Shown here: one piece after another, positions 7,453 to 18,545 of the stretch
Layout: the number at the start of each line of letters is the position of its first letter
How positions within the stretch are numbered: position 1 is the first letter of the stretch
Assembly (NCBI GenBank): GCA_020161315.1
Contig: JAIUOH010000033.1
Location: forward strand, 1-34,973
Direction: 5' to 3'
Length of the DNA: 34,973 nucleotides
From: Actinomycetota bacterium
GTDB taxonomy: Bacteria > Actinomycetota > Actinomycetes > Actinomycetales > Microbacteriaceae
Position numbers and translations under genes: made by a program
The notes under the pieces: model-generated
The model's database searches: none
The model's input: only the letters and a program-made list of their open reading frames with translations
What the model was told of the DNA's origin: nothing

Positions 7453-8694
7453 CTATACGCTCCGCGAGTCGGCCAGCGCAGCAACTGCGCCTGCGAACCC
7501 GGTGCCGTCGAGCGCGCCCCCGAGCGCAAGGGGCACGCCGCGCTCCTCATCGCTCACACTGCCATGCTGCCCCACCATCTCATGCACTGCGGGGTCATCC
7601 GTGGTGAGCATGAACGCAGCCTGGCCGCGCGCCGCAATGAGCACCTCGCCCAGGCGTTCGGCGATCCCGTGCGCCACGTCACCAAACCAGCCAGCCTCGA
7701 TCGCCTCATCACGAGTACCAACCCAGGCCAGCTTGCCGAGGGCGCTCTGAACCTCGGCCGCTACCGGGGCCGCATCGGCGCCATCGCGCAGGTAGAGCGA
7801 TCGCATGCGCGGCTCTCCCCCGATCAGCTTGACCTGGCTCGTATCGATGAGATTATCAAGCAGCATGCGCTTCTCTCGCGGCACGTCTACGACACCGTGG
7901 TCTGCGGTAACGATGACCCCGACGTCACCCGGCAGGCTGCGCAGTAGGTCTTGTAGCGCAGCATCGAGCTGCTCGAGACGCAGCAGCCATTTGTCGCTCT
8001 GCCAGCCCTCGTTGTGGGCGACTTTGTCGAGCTCATCGACATACAAGTACGCGAGCAGAGGATCATCGCCTCGCACCAGGCGCGAGGCGATACTGAACCG
8101 GTCGGCGATGGTCTGCCCGCCGTGGTACTCGGTGCCCGTCAGAATCGCTTCGGTGAGGCCGCCGCTTGCGTGCGCGGGCCTGCCGATTGCTATGGCCCGG
8201 GCGCCGATACGCGGCGCAAGAGCGAACAGCGGTTCAGAACGCTGCCAAGCCCTGCGGTCCTCGATACCTGCCCAGTCTTTGAGCGTCGTCACCAGCCCAA
8301 GCTCGGGGTGTCTAATCTTGTACCCGATGAGCCCGTGCTGGCCCGGCAGCGTGCCCGTGGTGAGCGTCGTGAGCGCGGCGCCTGTGGTTGACGGGATCAC
8401 GGTTTCGATGCGTCGGGTGGGCAGCGACGTGAGCGTGCGCGCGTGGCCGGCGGCCGCCTTGAGGTTCGCTTGACCCAGCCCGTCGACCACGATAAGCACG
8501 ATCGAGCGAACTGCGGGCAGCCGCCCCTCGGCGAGAGCGGCCTGCTCTTCTGGCGATCCTCGAAGAATCTTCGCGTCTTGCAGCAGCGAAACTGGATCGA
8601 TACCGGCCGAACGCGCCATCGAAGCGATCGCTGTCGGAAGAATCGCGGCCAGCCTCGCGCCGTTGTCGGTGGGCGTCGGTAGCATGAAATCCAT
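7453..8694 (-). CDS. Alkaline phosphatase superfamily / nucleotide pyrophosphatase family protein
   Basis: The 413-aa protein has the PF01663 type I phosphodiesterase/nucleotide pyrophosphatase fold signatures. These are an N-terminal metal-binding Asp in [12 protein letters not shown], the nucleophile region [14 protein letters not shown] with GQHGLIGY, a second metal site in [12 protein letters not shown], the ADHG motif in VTADHGVVD, and a late metal-binding His in [10 protein letters not shown]. It should hydrolyse phosphodiester or phosphate bonds; the substrate cannot be told. I see no signal peptide, so it is likely cytosolic. The ATG at 8694 has GAGGA 5 nt upstream; an in-frame ATG at 8724 would extend it by 10 residues. 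It is divergent from parC. Confidence 0.85.
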   Translation of the reverse strand: MDFMLPTPTDNGARLAAILPTAIASMARSAGIDPVSLLQDAKILRGSPEEQAALAEGRLPAVRSIVLIVVDGLGQANLKAAAGHARTLTSLPTRRIETVIPSTTGAALTTLTTGTLPGQHGLIGYKIRHPELGLVTTLKDWAGIEDRRAWQRSEPLFALAPRIGARAIAIGRPAHASGGLTEAILTGTEYHGGQTIADRFSIASRLVRGDDPLLAYLYVDELDKVAHNEGWQSDKWLLRLEQLDAALQDLLRSLPGDVGVIVTADHGVVDVPREKRMLLDNLIDTSQVKLIGGEPRMRSLYLRDGADAAPVAAEVQSALGKLAWVGTRDEAIEAGWFGDVAHGIAERLGEVLIAARGQAAFMLTTDDPAVHEMVGQHGSVSDEERGVPLALGGALDGTGFAGAVAALADSRSV

Positions 8695-8747
8695 CGTATT
8701 CCTCGCGCTGCCATGAGCGCGCACTCAGAAGGGCATTGCACCAGATC

Positions 8748-11189
8748 GTGACGGAGCAGAAACCACTCGAACGCATCGAAGACATCGATATTCAGTCAGA
8801 GATGGAGTCGTCGTTTCTTGAGTACGCATACTCGGTGATTTACTCTCGCGCTCTGCCCGATGCGCGTGACGGCCTCAAGCCCGTGCAGCGGCGCATTCTC
8901 TACATGATGACTGACATGGGGCTGCGCCCCGAGAAGGGGCATGTCAAGAGTGCCCGCGTTGTCGGCGAGGTTATGGGCAAGCTGCACCCACACGGTGACT
9001 CATCGATCTACGATGCGCTCGTGCGCCTCGCACAGTCGTTCGCGTTGCGTTTGCCCCTCGTCGATGGGCACGGCAACTTCGGCTCGCTCGATGACGGGCC
9101 CGCCGCCTCGCGTTACACCGAGGCGCGCCTCGCGGGCGCCGCTCTTGCGATGACTGGTTCGCTTGACGAAGACGTGGTCGACTTCGTGCCGAACTACGAC
9201 AACCAGCTCATGCAGCCCGAGGTGCTGCCCTCGGCAATTCCGAACCTGCTCGTCAACGGCGCTTCTGGCATTGCGGTCGGTATGGCCACAAACCTCGCAC
9301 CGCACAACCTGATCGAGGTGGTCGAGGGCGCGAAGCATTTGCTGACGCACCCCGACGCCACTGTCGACGACCTCATGGAGTTTGTGCCAGGGCCCGATTT
9401 GCCCGGCGGCGGCATCATCGTCGGCCTCGACGGCGTGAAAGACGCCTATCGCACCGGCCGCGGTGCGTTTCGCACTCGGGCAAAGGTGTCGGTCGAGCAG
9501 CTCGGCCCTCGCCGAACAGGCCTCATTGTCACCGAGCTGCCCTATCTCGTCGGCCCTGAGCGCGTCATCGAGAAGATCAAGCAGGGCGTAGAAGCGAAGC
9601 GCCTCTCGGGCATCAGCGATGTAGCAGACCTCACCGATCGCAAGAACGGCCTGCGCCTGGTCATCACGTTGAAGACCGGGTTCAGCCCTGAGGCAGTGCT
9701 CGAGCAGCTGTACCGAGTCACCCCGCTTGAAGACTCGTTCAGCATCAACTCGGTCGCGCTCGTTGACGGCCAACCCCAGACGCTTGGCCTGCGCGAACTG
9801 CTGCGCGTATTCGTTGACCACCGGCTCTCGGTGGTGCGCCGCCGCAGCGAGTATCGGCTGCGCAAGCGCCGCGAGCGTCTGCACCTGGTTGAGGGACTGC
9901 TCATCGCGATCCTCGACATCGACGAGGTCATTCAGCTCATTCGAACGAGCGACGACGCCGAGTCGGCACGTGGCCGCCTCATGCAAGTCTTCGACCTGAG
10001 TGAGGCACAAGCCGAGTACATTCTCGAGCTGCGCCTGCGACGCCTCACGAAGTTCTCGCGCGTCGAGCTCGAGGCGGAACGCGATCAGCTGCAGGCCGAA
10101 ATCGAGGCGCTGCTGCTCATTCTCGGCGACGATGCACGCCTACGCGCCGTGGTGTCGGACGAGCTTGATGAGGTTGCCGAGGCATATGGCACCCCGCGCC
10201 GCACCGTGCTCACGGGCGCCGTGGCTCGCCCCGCACGTTCATCGGCGGGGTCTGCTGCATCGCTCGAGGTTGCAGACACACCGTGCACCGTGCTGCTCTC
10301 TGTAACGGGGCGCGCGCTTCGTCTCGATCGCGACCCCTCTGCTGAGGGCGACGGGCCAGCTCGCGCGGCTTCGCGTGCCACGAAGCACGGGGCGGTGCTC
10401 GCCTCGGTCGATGGCACCGTGCGCGGCGAACTCGGCGCGATCTTGAGTGACGGCACACTGCACCGCTTCACTCCTGTCGATCTTCCACTTGTGCCCGCCG
10501 CGTCGATCGCGTTTGCCGCGGGAGTGTCACTGGCCGCTTACATCGGCATCACCGACAAGAAGCTGCGCGTCGTGGGCATCGTGCCGCTCGAAGCTGCCGA
10601 GCCCGTCGGGCTTTTCACCGAGCAGGGCGTGGTCAAACGCGTCGTGCTGACCGAACTGCCCGCGCGCCCCGACTTCGAAGTGATCGGCCTCAAGAAGGGC
10701 GATAGCGTCGTGGCGGCGTTTGCCGCACCCGACGGATATGAGTTCGCATGCGTTGCGAACGATGCGCAGCTGCTGCGCTTCGCCGCCTCGTCGGTGCGCC
10801 CGCAGGGCCGACCCGCGGGCGGCATGGCCGGCATGAAGCTCGGCGCCGATGCGCGAGTCATCTTTGCCACCGCAGTCGCTGAGGGCACCGAGGCGCAGGT
10901 TGTCACCGTTGCCGACAGCTCGCTGACGCTGCCCGGTACAGATGTCGCCACCGCGAAGGTGAGCGATTGGGCGGAGTTCCCGGCGAAGGGTCGCGCTACG
11001 GGCGGCGTGCGCGCTCAGCGCTTTCTGAAGGGCGAAGACCAGCTGGCGTGCGCTTGGGTGGGCGCGGGCGAGCCACGCGCACTGGCCGCAGACGGTGCAG
11101 CGCGCAAGCTGCCTACCGAGTTGGGTCGCCGTGACGGCTCGGGCGTGCCGATCGACGGCGCGGCCGCCTACGTGGGCGTCGCTCCGTAG
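8748..11189 (+). CDS. parC: DNA topoisomerase IV subunit A (ParC type)
   Basis: The A subunit cuts and rejoins DNA to decatenate chromosomes, with ParE supplying ATP. Landmarks, counted from the GTG at 8748, are the QRDR segment [11 protein letters not shown] (about 80-90), the active-site tyrosine in AASRYTEAR (Tyr123), the coiled-coil/tower region (about 330-470) and a C-terminal beta-pinwheel (about 500-813). I see no GyrA-box (QRRGGRG type), which argues for topoisomerase IV over gyrase. The start is uncertain. TTG at 8736 gives 817 aa but lies only 2 nt after AGAAGGG, and the GTG lies 14 nt after it; homologues usually begin like [12 protein letters not shown], so I favour the GTG. The partner parE faces it across a shared terminator. 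Confidence 0.9.
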   Translation: MTEQKPLERIEDIDIQSEMESSFLEYAYSVIYSRALPDARDGLKPVQRRILYMMTDMGLRPEKGHVKSARVVGEVMGKLHPHGDSSIYDALVRLAQSFALRLPLVDGHGNFGSLDDGPAASRYTEARLAGAALAMTGSLDEDVVDFVPNYDNQLMQPEVLPSAIPNLLVNGASGIAVGMATNLAPHNLIEVVEGAKHLLTHPDATVDDLMEFVPGPDLPGGGIIVGLDGVKDAYRTGRGAFRTRAKVSVEQLGPRRTGLIVTELPYLVGPERVIEKIKQGVEAKRLSGISDVADLTDRKNGLRLVITLKTGFSPEAVLEQLYRVTPLEDSFSINSVALVDGQPQTLGLRELLRVFVDHRLSVVRRRSEYRLRKRRERLHLVEGLLIAILDIDEVIQLIRTSDDAESARGRLMQVFDLSEAQAEYILELRLRRLTKFSRVELEAERDQLQAEIEALLLILGDDARLRAVVSDELDEVAEAYGTPRRTVLTGAVARPARSSAGSAASLEVADTPCTVLLSVTGRALRLDRDPSAEGDGPARAASRATKHGAVLASVDGTVRGELGAILSDGTLHRFTPVDLPLVPAASIAFAAGVSLAAYIGITDKKLRVVGIVPLEAAEPVGLFTEQGVVKRVVLTELPARPDFEVIGLKKGDSVVAAFAAPDGYEFACVANDAQLLRFAASSVRPQGRPAGGMAGMKLGADARVIFATAVAEGTEAQVVTVADSSLTLPGTDVATAKVSDWAEFPAKGRATGGVRAQRFLKGEDQLACAWVGAGEPRALAADGAARKLPTELGRRDGSGVPIDGAAAYVGVAP

Positions 11190-11204
11190 GCGTCTCGGCC
11201 AGTA

Positions 11205-11242
11205 GGCATAGCTGGCCGGCAGCCGCGCCGGCCAGCTATGCC
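11205..11242. terminator. Bidirectional hairpin between parC and parE
   Basis: A perfect 16-bp GC-rich stem (11205-11220 with 11227-11242) has a 6-nt loop, AGCCGC. It lies in the 60-nt gap between two convergent genes. There is no T-tract, which is common for actinobacterial terminators. Confidence 0.75.
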
Positions 11243-11249
11243 GGGTTGG

Positions 11250-13343
11250 CTACGCGTCGATGCGCTCGCGATCGAGGTCGTCGGCGTTCTCGATGATGAA
11301 CTCCTTACGCGGCGCGACGTCGCCGCCCATGAGCAGCTCAAACACCTGAGACGCGTCGTGCGCGTCTTTCATGTTGACACGGCGCAGGGTGCGGTGTTCG
11401 CGATCCATCGTGGTCTCGGCCAGCTGGTCTGCATCCATCTCGCCGAGACCCTTGTAGCGCTGAATCGGCTCGACGTACTTCTTGCCGCGCTTGCGCAGGT
11501 CGGCGAGCAGCGTCTGTAGCTCTTTTTCGCTGTAGGTGTAGATCACGTCGTTCGGCTTGCGGCCCGCATTTTGCACGATCACGCGGTGCAGCGGCGGCAC
11601 GGCCGCATAGACGCGGCCGGCCTCGAGCATGGGCCGCATGTAGCGGAAGAACAGCGTCAGTAGCAGCGTGCGAATGTGCGCGCCGTCGACGTCGGCGTCG
11701 CTCATCAGAATCACTTTGCCGTAGCGCACCGAGTCGATATCGAAGTCGCGCCCCGAGCCAGCCCCAATCACCTTGATGATCGAGCTGCACTCGGTGTTGC
11801 CGAGCATTTCGGCGACCGAGGCCTTCTGCACGTTCAAGATCTTGCCGCGAATCGGCAGCAGCGCCTGAAACTCGCTGTCACGGGCGGGCCTTGCGGTGCC
11901 GAGCGCGCTGTCGCCCTCGACGATGAAGAGTTCGGTTTCGGCGACATCGCGCGAGCGGCAGTCGATGAGCTTTGCGGGCAGCGATGAGCTCTCGAGCGAG
12001 CTCTTGCGCCTCGCGGTGTCGCGCTGCGCTCGCAGAGCGATGCGCGACTTCATCTCGGCGACCATCTTCTCGAGTAGCGACGCCGCCTGGGTCTTCTCGT
12101 CACGCTTGGTCGAGTTGTAGCGTTCTTCGAGCCCCTTTGCCACGGCCTTTGCAACGATCTGGCGCACGGCCGCGGTGCCGAGCACCTCTTTCGTCTGCCC
12201 TTCGAACTGCGGCTCGGGCACGCGCACAGTGACGACGGCGGTGAGTCCCGTCAGAATGTCGTCTTTCTCGGGCTTGTCGCTGCCTGCCTTGAGCTTGCGC
12301 GCGTTCTGCTCGATCTGCTTGCGGAAGAACTTCGTCAACCCCTGCTCGAAGCCGCTCAGGTGCGTGCCGCCCTTGGGCGTCGAGATGATGTTCACGAAGC
12401 TCTGAATCTCGGTGTCGTACCCCGTGCCCCAGCGCATCGCGATATCTACCTCGCAACGCCGCTCGACCTCGCGAGATACGAGCCCGCCCGATACTTCGTC
12501 CATCACGGGCACTGTCTCGGTGAAGGTGCCCTCGTCGGTCACTCGCCAGGTCGACGTGAGAGCCGCGTCTACGGCGAGGTAATCAACGAACTCGCTGATG
12601 CCACCCTCGTATTGAAAGCGGTGGATCGGCGCCTCCCCCGACTCCCCCAGCGATTCGACGCGCTCATCGAGAATTTCAATAGCAAGCCCCGGCACCAAAA
12701 ACGCGGTCTGTCGCGCACGCGCAACAAGCGACTCGGGCTCGAAGCGGGCGGTGGCAAGAAAGATCTGCGGGTCGGCCCAGTAGCGCACACGCGTGCCTGT
12801 AACGCCTTTCTTCACCTTGCCGATCTCGCGAAGCGTCGAGGCATCTTCGAAGGGCGTGAACGCACTGTCTGGGGTGTCGCCCGCGAAGACTCCAGGCTCG
12901 CCGTGCCTGAACGACATGGCCCAGGTCTTGCCGTCACGGTCGACCTCAACGTCGAGGCGCGATGAGAGCGCATTCACGACGGATGCGCCGACGCCGTGCA
13001 GACCGCCAGACGAGGCATAGCCGCCACCACCAAACTTGCCGCCCGCGTGCAGCTTCGTGAACACGAGCTCGACACCAGTGAGCCCACTCTTGGGCTCAAC
13101 GTCGACGGGCACACCTCGGCCCCGATCGCTCACCGTCACGCTGCCGTCGGCGTGAAGCCTGATGCCAATCTCTTCACCGTGCCCGGCGAGCGCCTCGTCG
13201 ACCGAGTTGTCGATGATCTCCCAGAGGCAGTGCATCAGGCCACGCGAATCGGTCGTGCCGATGTACATGCCCGGGCGCTTACGAACCGCCTCGAGGCCCT
13301 CGAGTACGGTGAGGTGGCGTGCGGAATAGCTCGACTCTGCCAA
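11250..13343 (-). CDS. parE: DNA topoisomerase IV subunit B (ParE type)
   Basis: ParE is the ATPase subunit that drives strand passage with ParC. The 697-aa chain has the GHKL ATPase domain with EIIDNSVDEALAGHG, RGRGVPV and GGLHGVGASVVNALS. The transducer domain follows, then the TOPRIM domain with FIVEGDSALGTARPARD, LLPIRGKILNVQKA and the metal-binding SDADVDGAHIRTLL. It ends in the conserved RYKGLGEMDADQLAETTM region. The start is a TTG at 13343, 8 nt after AGAAAGGGG, giving MAESSYSARHLTVLEGL; an upstream ATG at 13397 would add 18 unlikely residues. Being a TTG start it may be translated modestly. It is divergent from the DUF7455 gene. Confidence 0.93.
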   Translation of the reverse strand: MAESSYSARHLTVLEGLEAVRKRPGMYIGTTDSRGLMHCLWEIIDNSVDEALAGHGEEIGIRLHADGSVTVSDRGRGVPVDVEPKSGLTGVELVFTKLHAGGKFGGGGYASSGGLHGVGASVVNALSSRLDVEVDRDGKTWAMSFRHGEPGVFAGDTPDSAFTPFEDASTLREIGKVKKGVTGTRVRYWADPQIFLATARFEPESLVARARQTAFLVPGLAIEILDERVESLGESGEAPIHRFQYEGGISEFVDYLAVDAALTSTWRVTDEGTFTETVPVMDEVSGGLVSREVERRCEVDIAMRWGTGYDTEIQSFVNIISTPKGGTHLSGFEQGLTKFFRKQIEQNARKLKAGSDKPEKDDILTGLTAVVTVRVPEPQFEGQTKEVLGTAAVRQIVAKAVAKGLEERYNSTKRDEKTQAASLLEKMVAEMKSRIALRAQRDTARRKSSLESSSLPAKLIDCRSRDVAETELFIVEGDSALGTARPARDSEFQALLPIRGKILNVQKASVAEMLGNTECSSIIKVIGAGSGRDFDIDSVRYGKVILMSDADVDGAHIRTLLLTLFFRYMRPMLEAGRVYAAVPPLHRVIVQNAGRKPNDVIYTYSEKELQTLLADLRKRGKKYVEPIQRYKGLGEMDADQLAETTMDREHRTLRRVNMKDAHDASQVFELLMGGDVAPRKEFIIENADDLDRERIDA

Positions 13344-13510
13344 GGCGGCGGCCCCTTTCTGGTGTGACCTGTTAACCCTAGAACGAACCACCGACATTGC
13401 CCCTGAAACGCGCCGCCTATCGCGAGACCCCGCGGGCTACGCGGTCAGCGAAACCGTGCGGCGCTGCAAACAAACTCCAGGTAAACGTGGTTTGATTGAG
13501 GCACGAGAAG

Positions 13511-13547
13511 AAATCGAGGTACCGCTTTACGCGGAATGCCTCGATTT
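13511..13547 (+). promoter_or_regulatory. Hairpin in the leader of the DUF7455/ATP-grasp operon
   Basis: A perfect 9-bp stem (13511-13519 aaatcgagg with 13539-13547 cctcgattt) encloses a second 4-bp stem (ccgc/gcgg). It is followed by TTTT and, 14 nt later, by GAGGGAGG, the ribosome binding site. It could be an attenuator or a structure that shields or stabilises the leader. No peptide or ligand motif is evident. Confidence 0.4.
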
Positions 13548-13573
13548 TAACCCAAGAGATGAGGGAGGCAGCC

Positions 13574-13801
13574 ATGACTACGCTGGAACAGGATCGCGCA
13601 GAGACCGCAGCTGCAGCAGACCGCCCCATCACCGGCCTCGACCGCTGCGACAGCTGCGGTGCGCAGGCCTACGTGCGCGTGGTGCTCAGCGGTAGCGAAC
13701 TGCTCTTCTGCGGCCACCACGCGAAGAAGCACGAGGCCAAGCTGCGCCCAATGGCCGAGGTGTGGCACGACGAGACCTCGCGTCTCGTGGACGCTCGATG
13801 A
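13574..13801 (+). CDS. DUF7455-like small Cys/His protein
   Basis: The 75-aa protein has a probable zinc-binding pattern: CDSCGAQAYVR followed after about 20 residues by LFCGHHAKKHE, giving Cys-x2-Cys and Cys-x2-His-His. Proteins of this type accompany primary sigma factor loci in actinobacteria; the function is unknown. GAGGGAGG ends 5 nt before the ATG at 13574, so the longer frame from 13496 is unlikely. Its TGA overlaps the ATG of the ATP-grasp gene in ATGA, so the two are translationally coupled. Confidence 0.8.
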   Translation: MTTLEQDRAETAAAADRPITGLDRCDSCGAQAYVRVVLSGSELLFCGHHAKKHEAKLRPMAEVWHDETSRLVDAR

Positions 13802-14814
13802 GCCAGCTCGGCCTCGGCAGGCGCTTTAGCTACCTGATTGACCGCGCCAAGGCGCTCGACACGGGGCGGCTCTGGAAGCTCGCTGGCACCATCGGCAAAG
13901 ATGCGCGCAAACCGCGCCTGGTGATCCTCGCCGATCTGCTGTATTGCTCGGCAACCTACGAAATCGCGTTTCAGGATTACCAGGACTGGGATTTTTACGA
14001 CCTCAAGCGCGCCGAGCGCCGCACCTTTATGAGCCACCCCAAGTCGAACCACTTGGCACTGAAGCTCAACGACCGCGCGTTTAGCGGCAAGTTCGCCGAC
14101 AAGTCTCGCTTCAACAAAGAGTTTGCGCCCTATGTTGGCCGTGAGTGGATCGATATTCGCGAGGCTGACGCCAAGCAGATTGAAGAGTTCGTCACTCGCC
14201 AGGGTGCTGTGATGGCCAAGGTGCCCGACAGCCTCGGCGGCATCGGCATCGGCAAGCGCGAAGCGGCCGAAATCACCGACTACGAGGCCTTTCGCAACGA
14301 GCTCCTCGAGGGCCGACAGTTCTTGCTCGAGCAGCTGATCCCCCAACACGCTGAGATGTCGCGCCTCTGCCACACGAGCGTGAACACCCTGCGCATCGTC
14401 AGCTACTTCGACGGCGACGAGGTGCACGTGCTTGCGCGCGCGCTGAAGATCGGCAATGGTGGCGCGGTCGACAACTTCAGCCACGGCGGCATGTACACCA
14501 TGCTCGATGAGCAGGGCGTGGCGCGTTACGCCGCATTCGACGGCGATAACCGTACCTTCACCGTGCACCCCGTCACCGGTACGTCGATCGTTGGTTTTCA
14601 GGTGCCACTGTTCGACGAGGTGCTGCGCTTCGTCGACGAGATTGCCCGCGTCATTCCCCAGGTGCCCTACGTGGGCTGGGATATCGCCGTTACTCCTGAC
14701 GGCCCGGCGGTCATCGAGGGCAACTACAACTCCGGCGTGTTTCAAACCAAGCCGAGCGTCTCGGGTGTTCGCACCGGCCTACTGCCCCACTACCGCGAGG
14801 TTATTGGCTTCTAA
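13798..14814 (+). CDS. Sugar-transfer-associated-type ATP-grasp protein
   Basis: This 338-aa protein resembles the ATPgrasp_ST family (PF14397). ATP-grasp enzymes join a carboxylate to an amine or similar nucleophile through an acyl phosphate. Visible landmarks are GAVMAKVPDSLGGIGIGK (nucleotide-binding lysine and glycine loop, about 135-155), FLLEQLIPQH (the hinge), SVNTLRIVSYF, VDNFSHGGMY, and the metal-binding end YVGWDIAVTPDGP.VIEGNYN. The product is not known. The start overlaps the upstream stop (ATGA), so I reject the longer frame from 13762. The gene ends 44 nt from the end of the convergent GatD-like gene. Both sit beside the MurT-like ligase, which suggests, but does not prove, a shared role in the cell envelope. 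Confidence 0.8.
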   Translation: MSQLGLGRRFSYLIDRAKALDTGRLWKLAGTIGKDARKPRLVILADLLYCSATYEIAFQDYQDWDFYDLKRAERRTFMSHPKSNHLALKLNDRAFSGKFADKSRFNKEFAPYVGREWIDIREADAKQIEEFVTRQGAVMAKVPDSLGGIGIGKREAAEITDYEAFRNELLEGRQFLLEQLIPQHAEMSRLCHTSVNTLRIVSYFDGDEVHVLARALKIGNGGAVDNFSHGGMYTMLDEQGVARYAAFDGDNRTFTVHPVTGTSIVGFQVPLFDEVLRFVDEIARVIPQVPYVGWDIAVTPDGPAVIEGNYNSGVFQTKPSVSGVRTGLLPHYREVIGF

Positions 14815-14858
14815 GCTTCGGTAGCGATCAGGCTACGCAATTACATGCGCGACGAGGA

Positions 14859-15617
14859 TCAGGCCTGCACCTGTTCAAACGCAAACCAGCTGCGGGCCTG
14901 CTGAAAGCGCCGCAGGCGAAGCTCATACGCACGCGTCGCGTACTCCTCGTGCGCGAGCGTCGGCTCGGTATTCGGGTCGATCATGCTGAGCAGCGCTCGC
15001 GTCAAATACGGGTTCGTCGTGAGCAGGGGCCCGATCAGCGAGGTGCCAATAAAGTTGCCCACGCGCACGCCCTCTGTCGAGGTGTTAGTGTTGCGCCCGA
15101 TCCCGCGCGATGCGGTCAAAAAACCGGGCAGCTCGTCGCCGCCGTGCAGCATCGAAAACTGTGATTTGTAACCGATCACGGGGTGTTCGTTCCCAACCTC
15201 GGCAACGGTGCCCATGACCTTGCCGTTGTACCTGCCGGTCATGTGCACGGTCGTCTCGAAGTCGAAAATGCCGACACCCGAAACGTCATAGCCCATGGCT
15301 TCGTTGCTGATGCGAGCACCCAGGGTCTCAATCGCGTTGTGAGTGAAGAGGCTGGGGGCGCTGCCCGCGACGCGATCGCGCAGCGCCGAGGCGTATGGCC
15401 GCAGCCGCTCGATCACCTTGAGCTGCCCCTGCTCGGTGAGCGGGCCGAGATAGAGCAGGTCAACGCGTTCCTGTGTGAACGCCGGCCGCTCAGTGAGGCT
15501 CGTGCGAATCACCCGAGCATCGGGTCGGCACTGCGCAAGGTAGTCAATGTTGAGGGTATCGCCGTGCAGATTGGCTATCTCTGGGTAGAGCATCTCAATG
15601 ACTGGTGCGCCGCTCAT
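14859..15617 (-). CDS. GatD-like glutamine amidotransferase homologue lacking catalytic residues
   Basis: The 252-aa protein aligns along its length with GatD, the glutaminase half of the MurT/GatD complex that amidates lipid II. By alignment to S. aureus GatD recalled from memory, the nucleophile Cys94 in LTICGGYQFLG is replaced by His93 in LFTHNAIETLG. The catalytic His189 in GTYLHGPILPKN is replaced by Ile195 in GTSLIGPLLTTN. The GGGSDREQ loop has become GPLTEQGQ. Structural positions around them (GVGIFDFET, VIGYKSQ, GPLLTTNP) are kept, and the reading frame is full length, so this is an intact protein that should not hydrolyse glutamine. Its ATG overlaps the stop of the MurT-like gene in ATGA, the arrangement of canonical murT-gatD. 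A scaffold or substrate-binding partner for the MurT-like ligase is the likeliest role. Confidence 0.75.
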   Translation of the reverse strand: MSGAPVIEMLYPEIANLHGDTLNIDYLAQCRPDARVIRTSLTERPAFTQERVDLLYLGPLTEQGQLKVIERLRPYASALRDRVAGSAPSLFTHNAIETLGARISNEAMGYDVSGVGIFDFETTVHMTGRYNGKVMGTVAEVGNEHPVIGYKSQFSMLHGGDELPGFLTASRGIGRNTNTSTEGVRVGNFIGTSLIGPLLTTNPYLTRALLSMIDPNTEPTLAHEEYATRAYELRLRRFQQARSWFAFEQVQA

Positions 15618-17015
15618 GCGTTGTTCCTTGGAGTCTCGGCTTCACGGGCAAGCACGCGCTCTCGAAGCCGCGCCTGCACCTTGCTGCCGGTGCGCACCGC
15701 GTTGTGTGGTGCGTAGGTGTTACCGATGAAATCGATACCGTCGAGATCAACCAGCTCTGCTGTCTCTACCTCGGATTCAACCGTCACGATGCGCGACGGG
15801 TCGACGCCGGCGATCGCGAGACGCAGCGCGTGGTCGTAGCGGTGCCCGCCACCCACAACAATCTGCTCGATCTGCTCGTCTGCAAGATAGTCGTAGTCGG
15901 CATCGTAGATCCACGCTGTGTTCTCAACCTCGTACGGGTTGTCATGTTCGCCGTCGATCGTGAGCACGATGGCCTTTTTGCCGGGAAACTCTGCGAGGTA
16001 CGCAAACGCGCGCGAGCAGGCCGTACCGACAAGGCCCTTCGCCAGCTGCCTCACCAGGAGCACGCTACCCAGCTGCTCCTGGTCGAAACGCGTGACGGGC
16101 GGCGCGACGTGTTCGAGTACGCTCGCGATGCGTTCGAGCGGCAGCTGTAACGCATCGAGCGCGGCAACCACGGCGATCTCGTTGTAGATATTGACGATGT
16201 TGTCGTTGACGAGAGCAACGTCGAGCGCTGCGCCACGCACGTCGAGCTGCACGCGCTTCGCCTCCGTGTCGATCGCAGTGATGCGGTACTCGGCATCGGG
16301 CGATCGGTAGCCGCAGTTTGCGCAGCGCGCTCGGCCGATGTGGTTGAAACGCCACGAATCCCACTCAAGCAGGTGGTCACACTCTCCGCACGCCATCGCA
16401 TCGAGCGCTACGCCGTGCGGGTCGTGGCCGTCGCCCGGCATGGGGTCGATTGAAAAGAACCGCCTCGGGTTCTCGTTGTGCCCGAGCCGAGAAGCGATCT
16501 GATCGTCGGCATTCAAAATGAGCGTGGTCTCTGGTGAAAGCTCTGATTCGAGCACCCACTTGATGTAGCCGGGGTGCGCATTGCGCTTAATCGAGTCGCG
16601 AGTGAGGTTGGTGCACAGCAACACGTCAGGTTTCAGCCCGGGCAGCACGAGGCGCCCCGAGCGCTCGTCGAGCTCGATCACGGCGATGTCGGCCTTCGAG
16701 CGACCCCAGACCGTGAGCGCCGAAGTCAGCGCAACCGAGATACCCTCGATGAGGTTCGAGCCGATGCGGTTTGTCGCGACGACAAGCCCCTCGGCCTCAA
16801 GCGCATCGCTCAGCATATTGGTGACCGAGGTCTTGCCGTTAGTACCGGTGACCGCGATCACCCGCGCTGGCTTTGTGACATTCGTCATGAAGCGAGGATC
16901 AACGCGAAGCGCGAGGCGACCGGGCACGTGCGTGCCCTCACGCCCCAGCAAGCGCAGCCCCCACGACGAGACCTTAATGGTCCAGATCGCGAGGAGCGTG
17001 CGGAACGGTGGGAGT

Positions 17016-17032
<17 letters not shown>
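15614..17032 (-). CDS. MurT-like Mur ligase (DUF1727), divergent paralogue
   Basis: MurT uses ATP to activate the D-Glu alpha-carboxyl of lipid II. This 472-aa homologue keeps the P-loop GTNGKT (63-68), the acidic IELDE (119-123), the zinc-ribbon cysteines Cys215, Cys218, Cys237 and Cys240, and the WIYDADY segment of DUF1727. It differs at signature sites: RDQxDRxGE became [13 protein letters not shown] became GLVG, and the Asp that completes the GatD triad (S. aureus Asp349, in DTSW, from memory) is Asn371 in NTAW. A basic N-terminal helix with a hydrophobic face (about 8-30) could touch the membrane. The GTG start at 17032 lies inside rpoD (17-nt overlap); a TTG at 17023 is an alternative. 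ATP-dependent ligation at lipid II with a nucleophile other than ammonia is my inference. Confidence 0.8.
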
Positions 17033-18329
<1,297 letters not shown>

Positions 18330-18545
18330 GCGGCCGCCTCTCTCGTTCGAGTGTCAATCGTGACCGGCACGATCGTTAGAAACGACGCGTATACCGGCAA
18401 AACCCGTGTCAAGCCCCTTCGTTTTCTACGGAGAGAAAACAGGTGAGCCCGACCGGGTTACAAACACCCATTATTGCACGAACTCGAGAGTTCTTTCGCG
18501 ATTACCGGGCCAATAAATCTCGCGCCTGGCGAACACAGGCCGAGG

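Noticed and set aside
8748-11189. Calling the topoisomerase A subunit GyrA
   Set aside because: No GyrA-box is visible and the partner B subunit is encoded next door in convergent orientation, as for ParC/ParE in this group. The distinction is not absolute.
13669-14745. 358-aa frame antisense to the ATP-grasp gene
   Set aside because: Composition is that of a shadow frame and the plus-strand gene has clear family motifs and coupled start.
14815-14858. Small GTAGC/GCTAC hairpin between the ATP-grasp and GatD-like genes
   Set aside because: Only 5 bp; too weak to call as a terminator without other support.
18384-18412. rpoD promoter from TTGACA
   Set aside because: The only TATA-like hexamer (TATACG) lies 13 nt away, too close for a standard sigma-70 promoter, so it is mentioned only in the rpoD entry.
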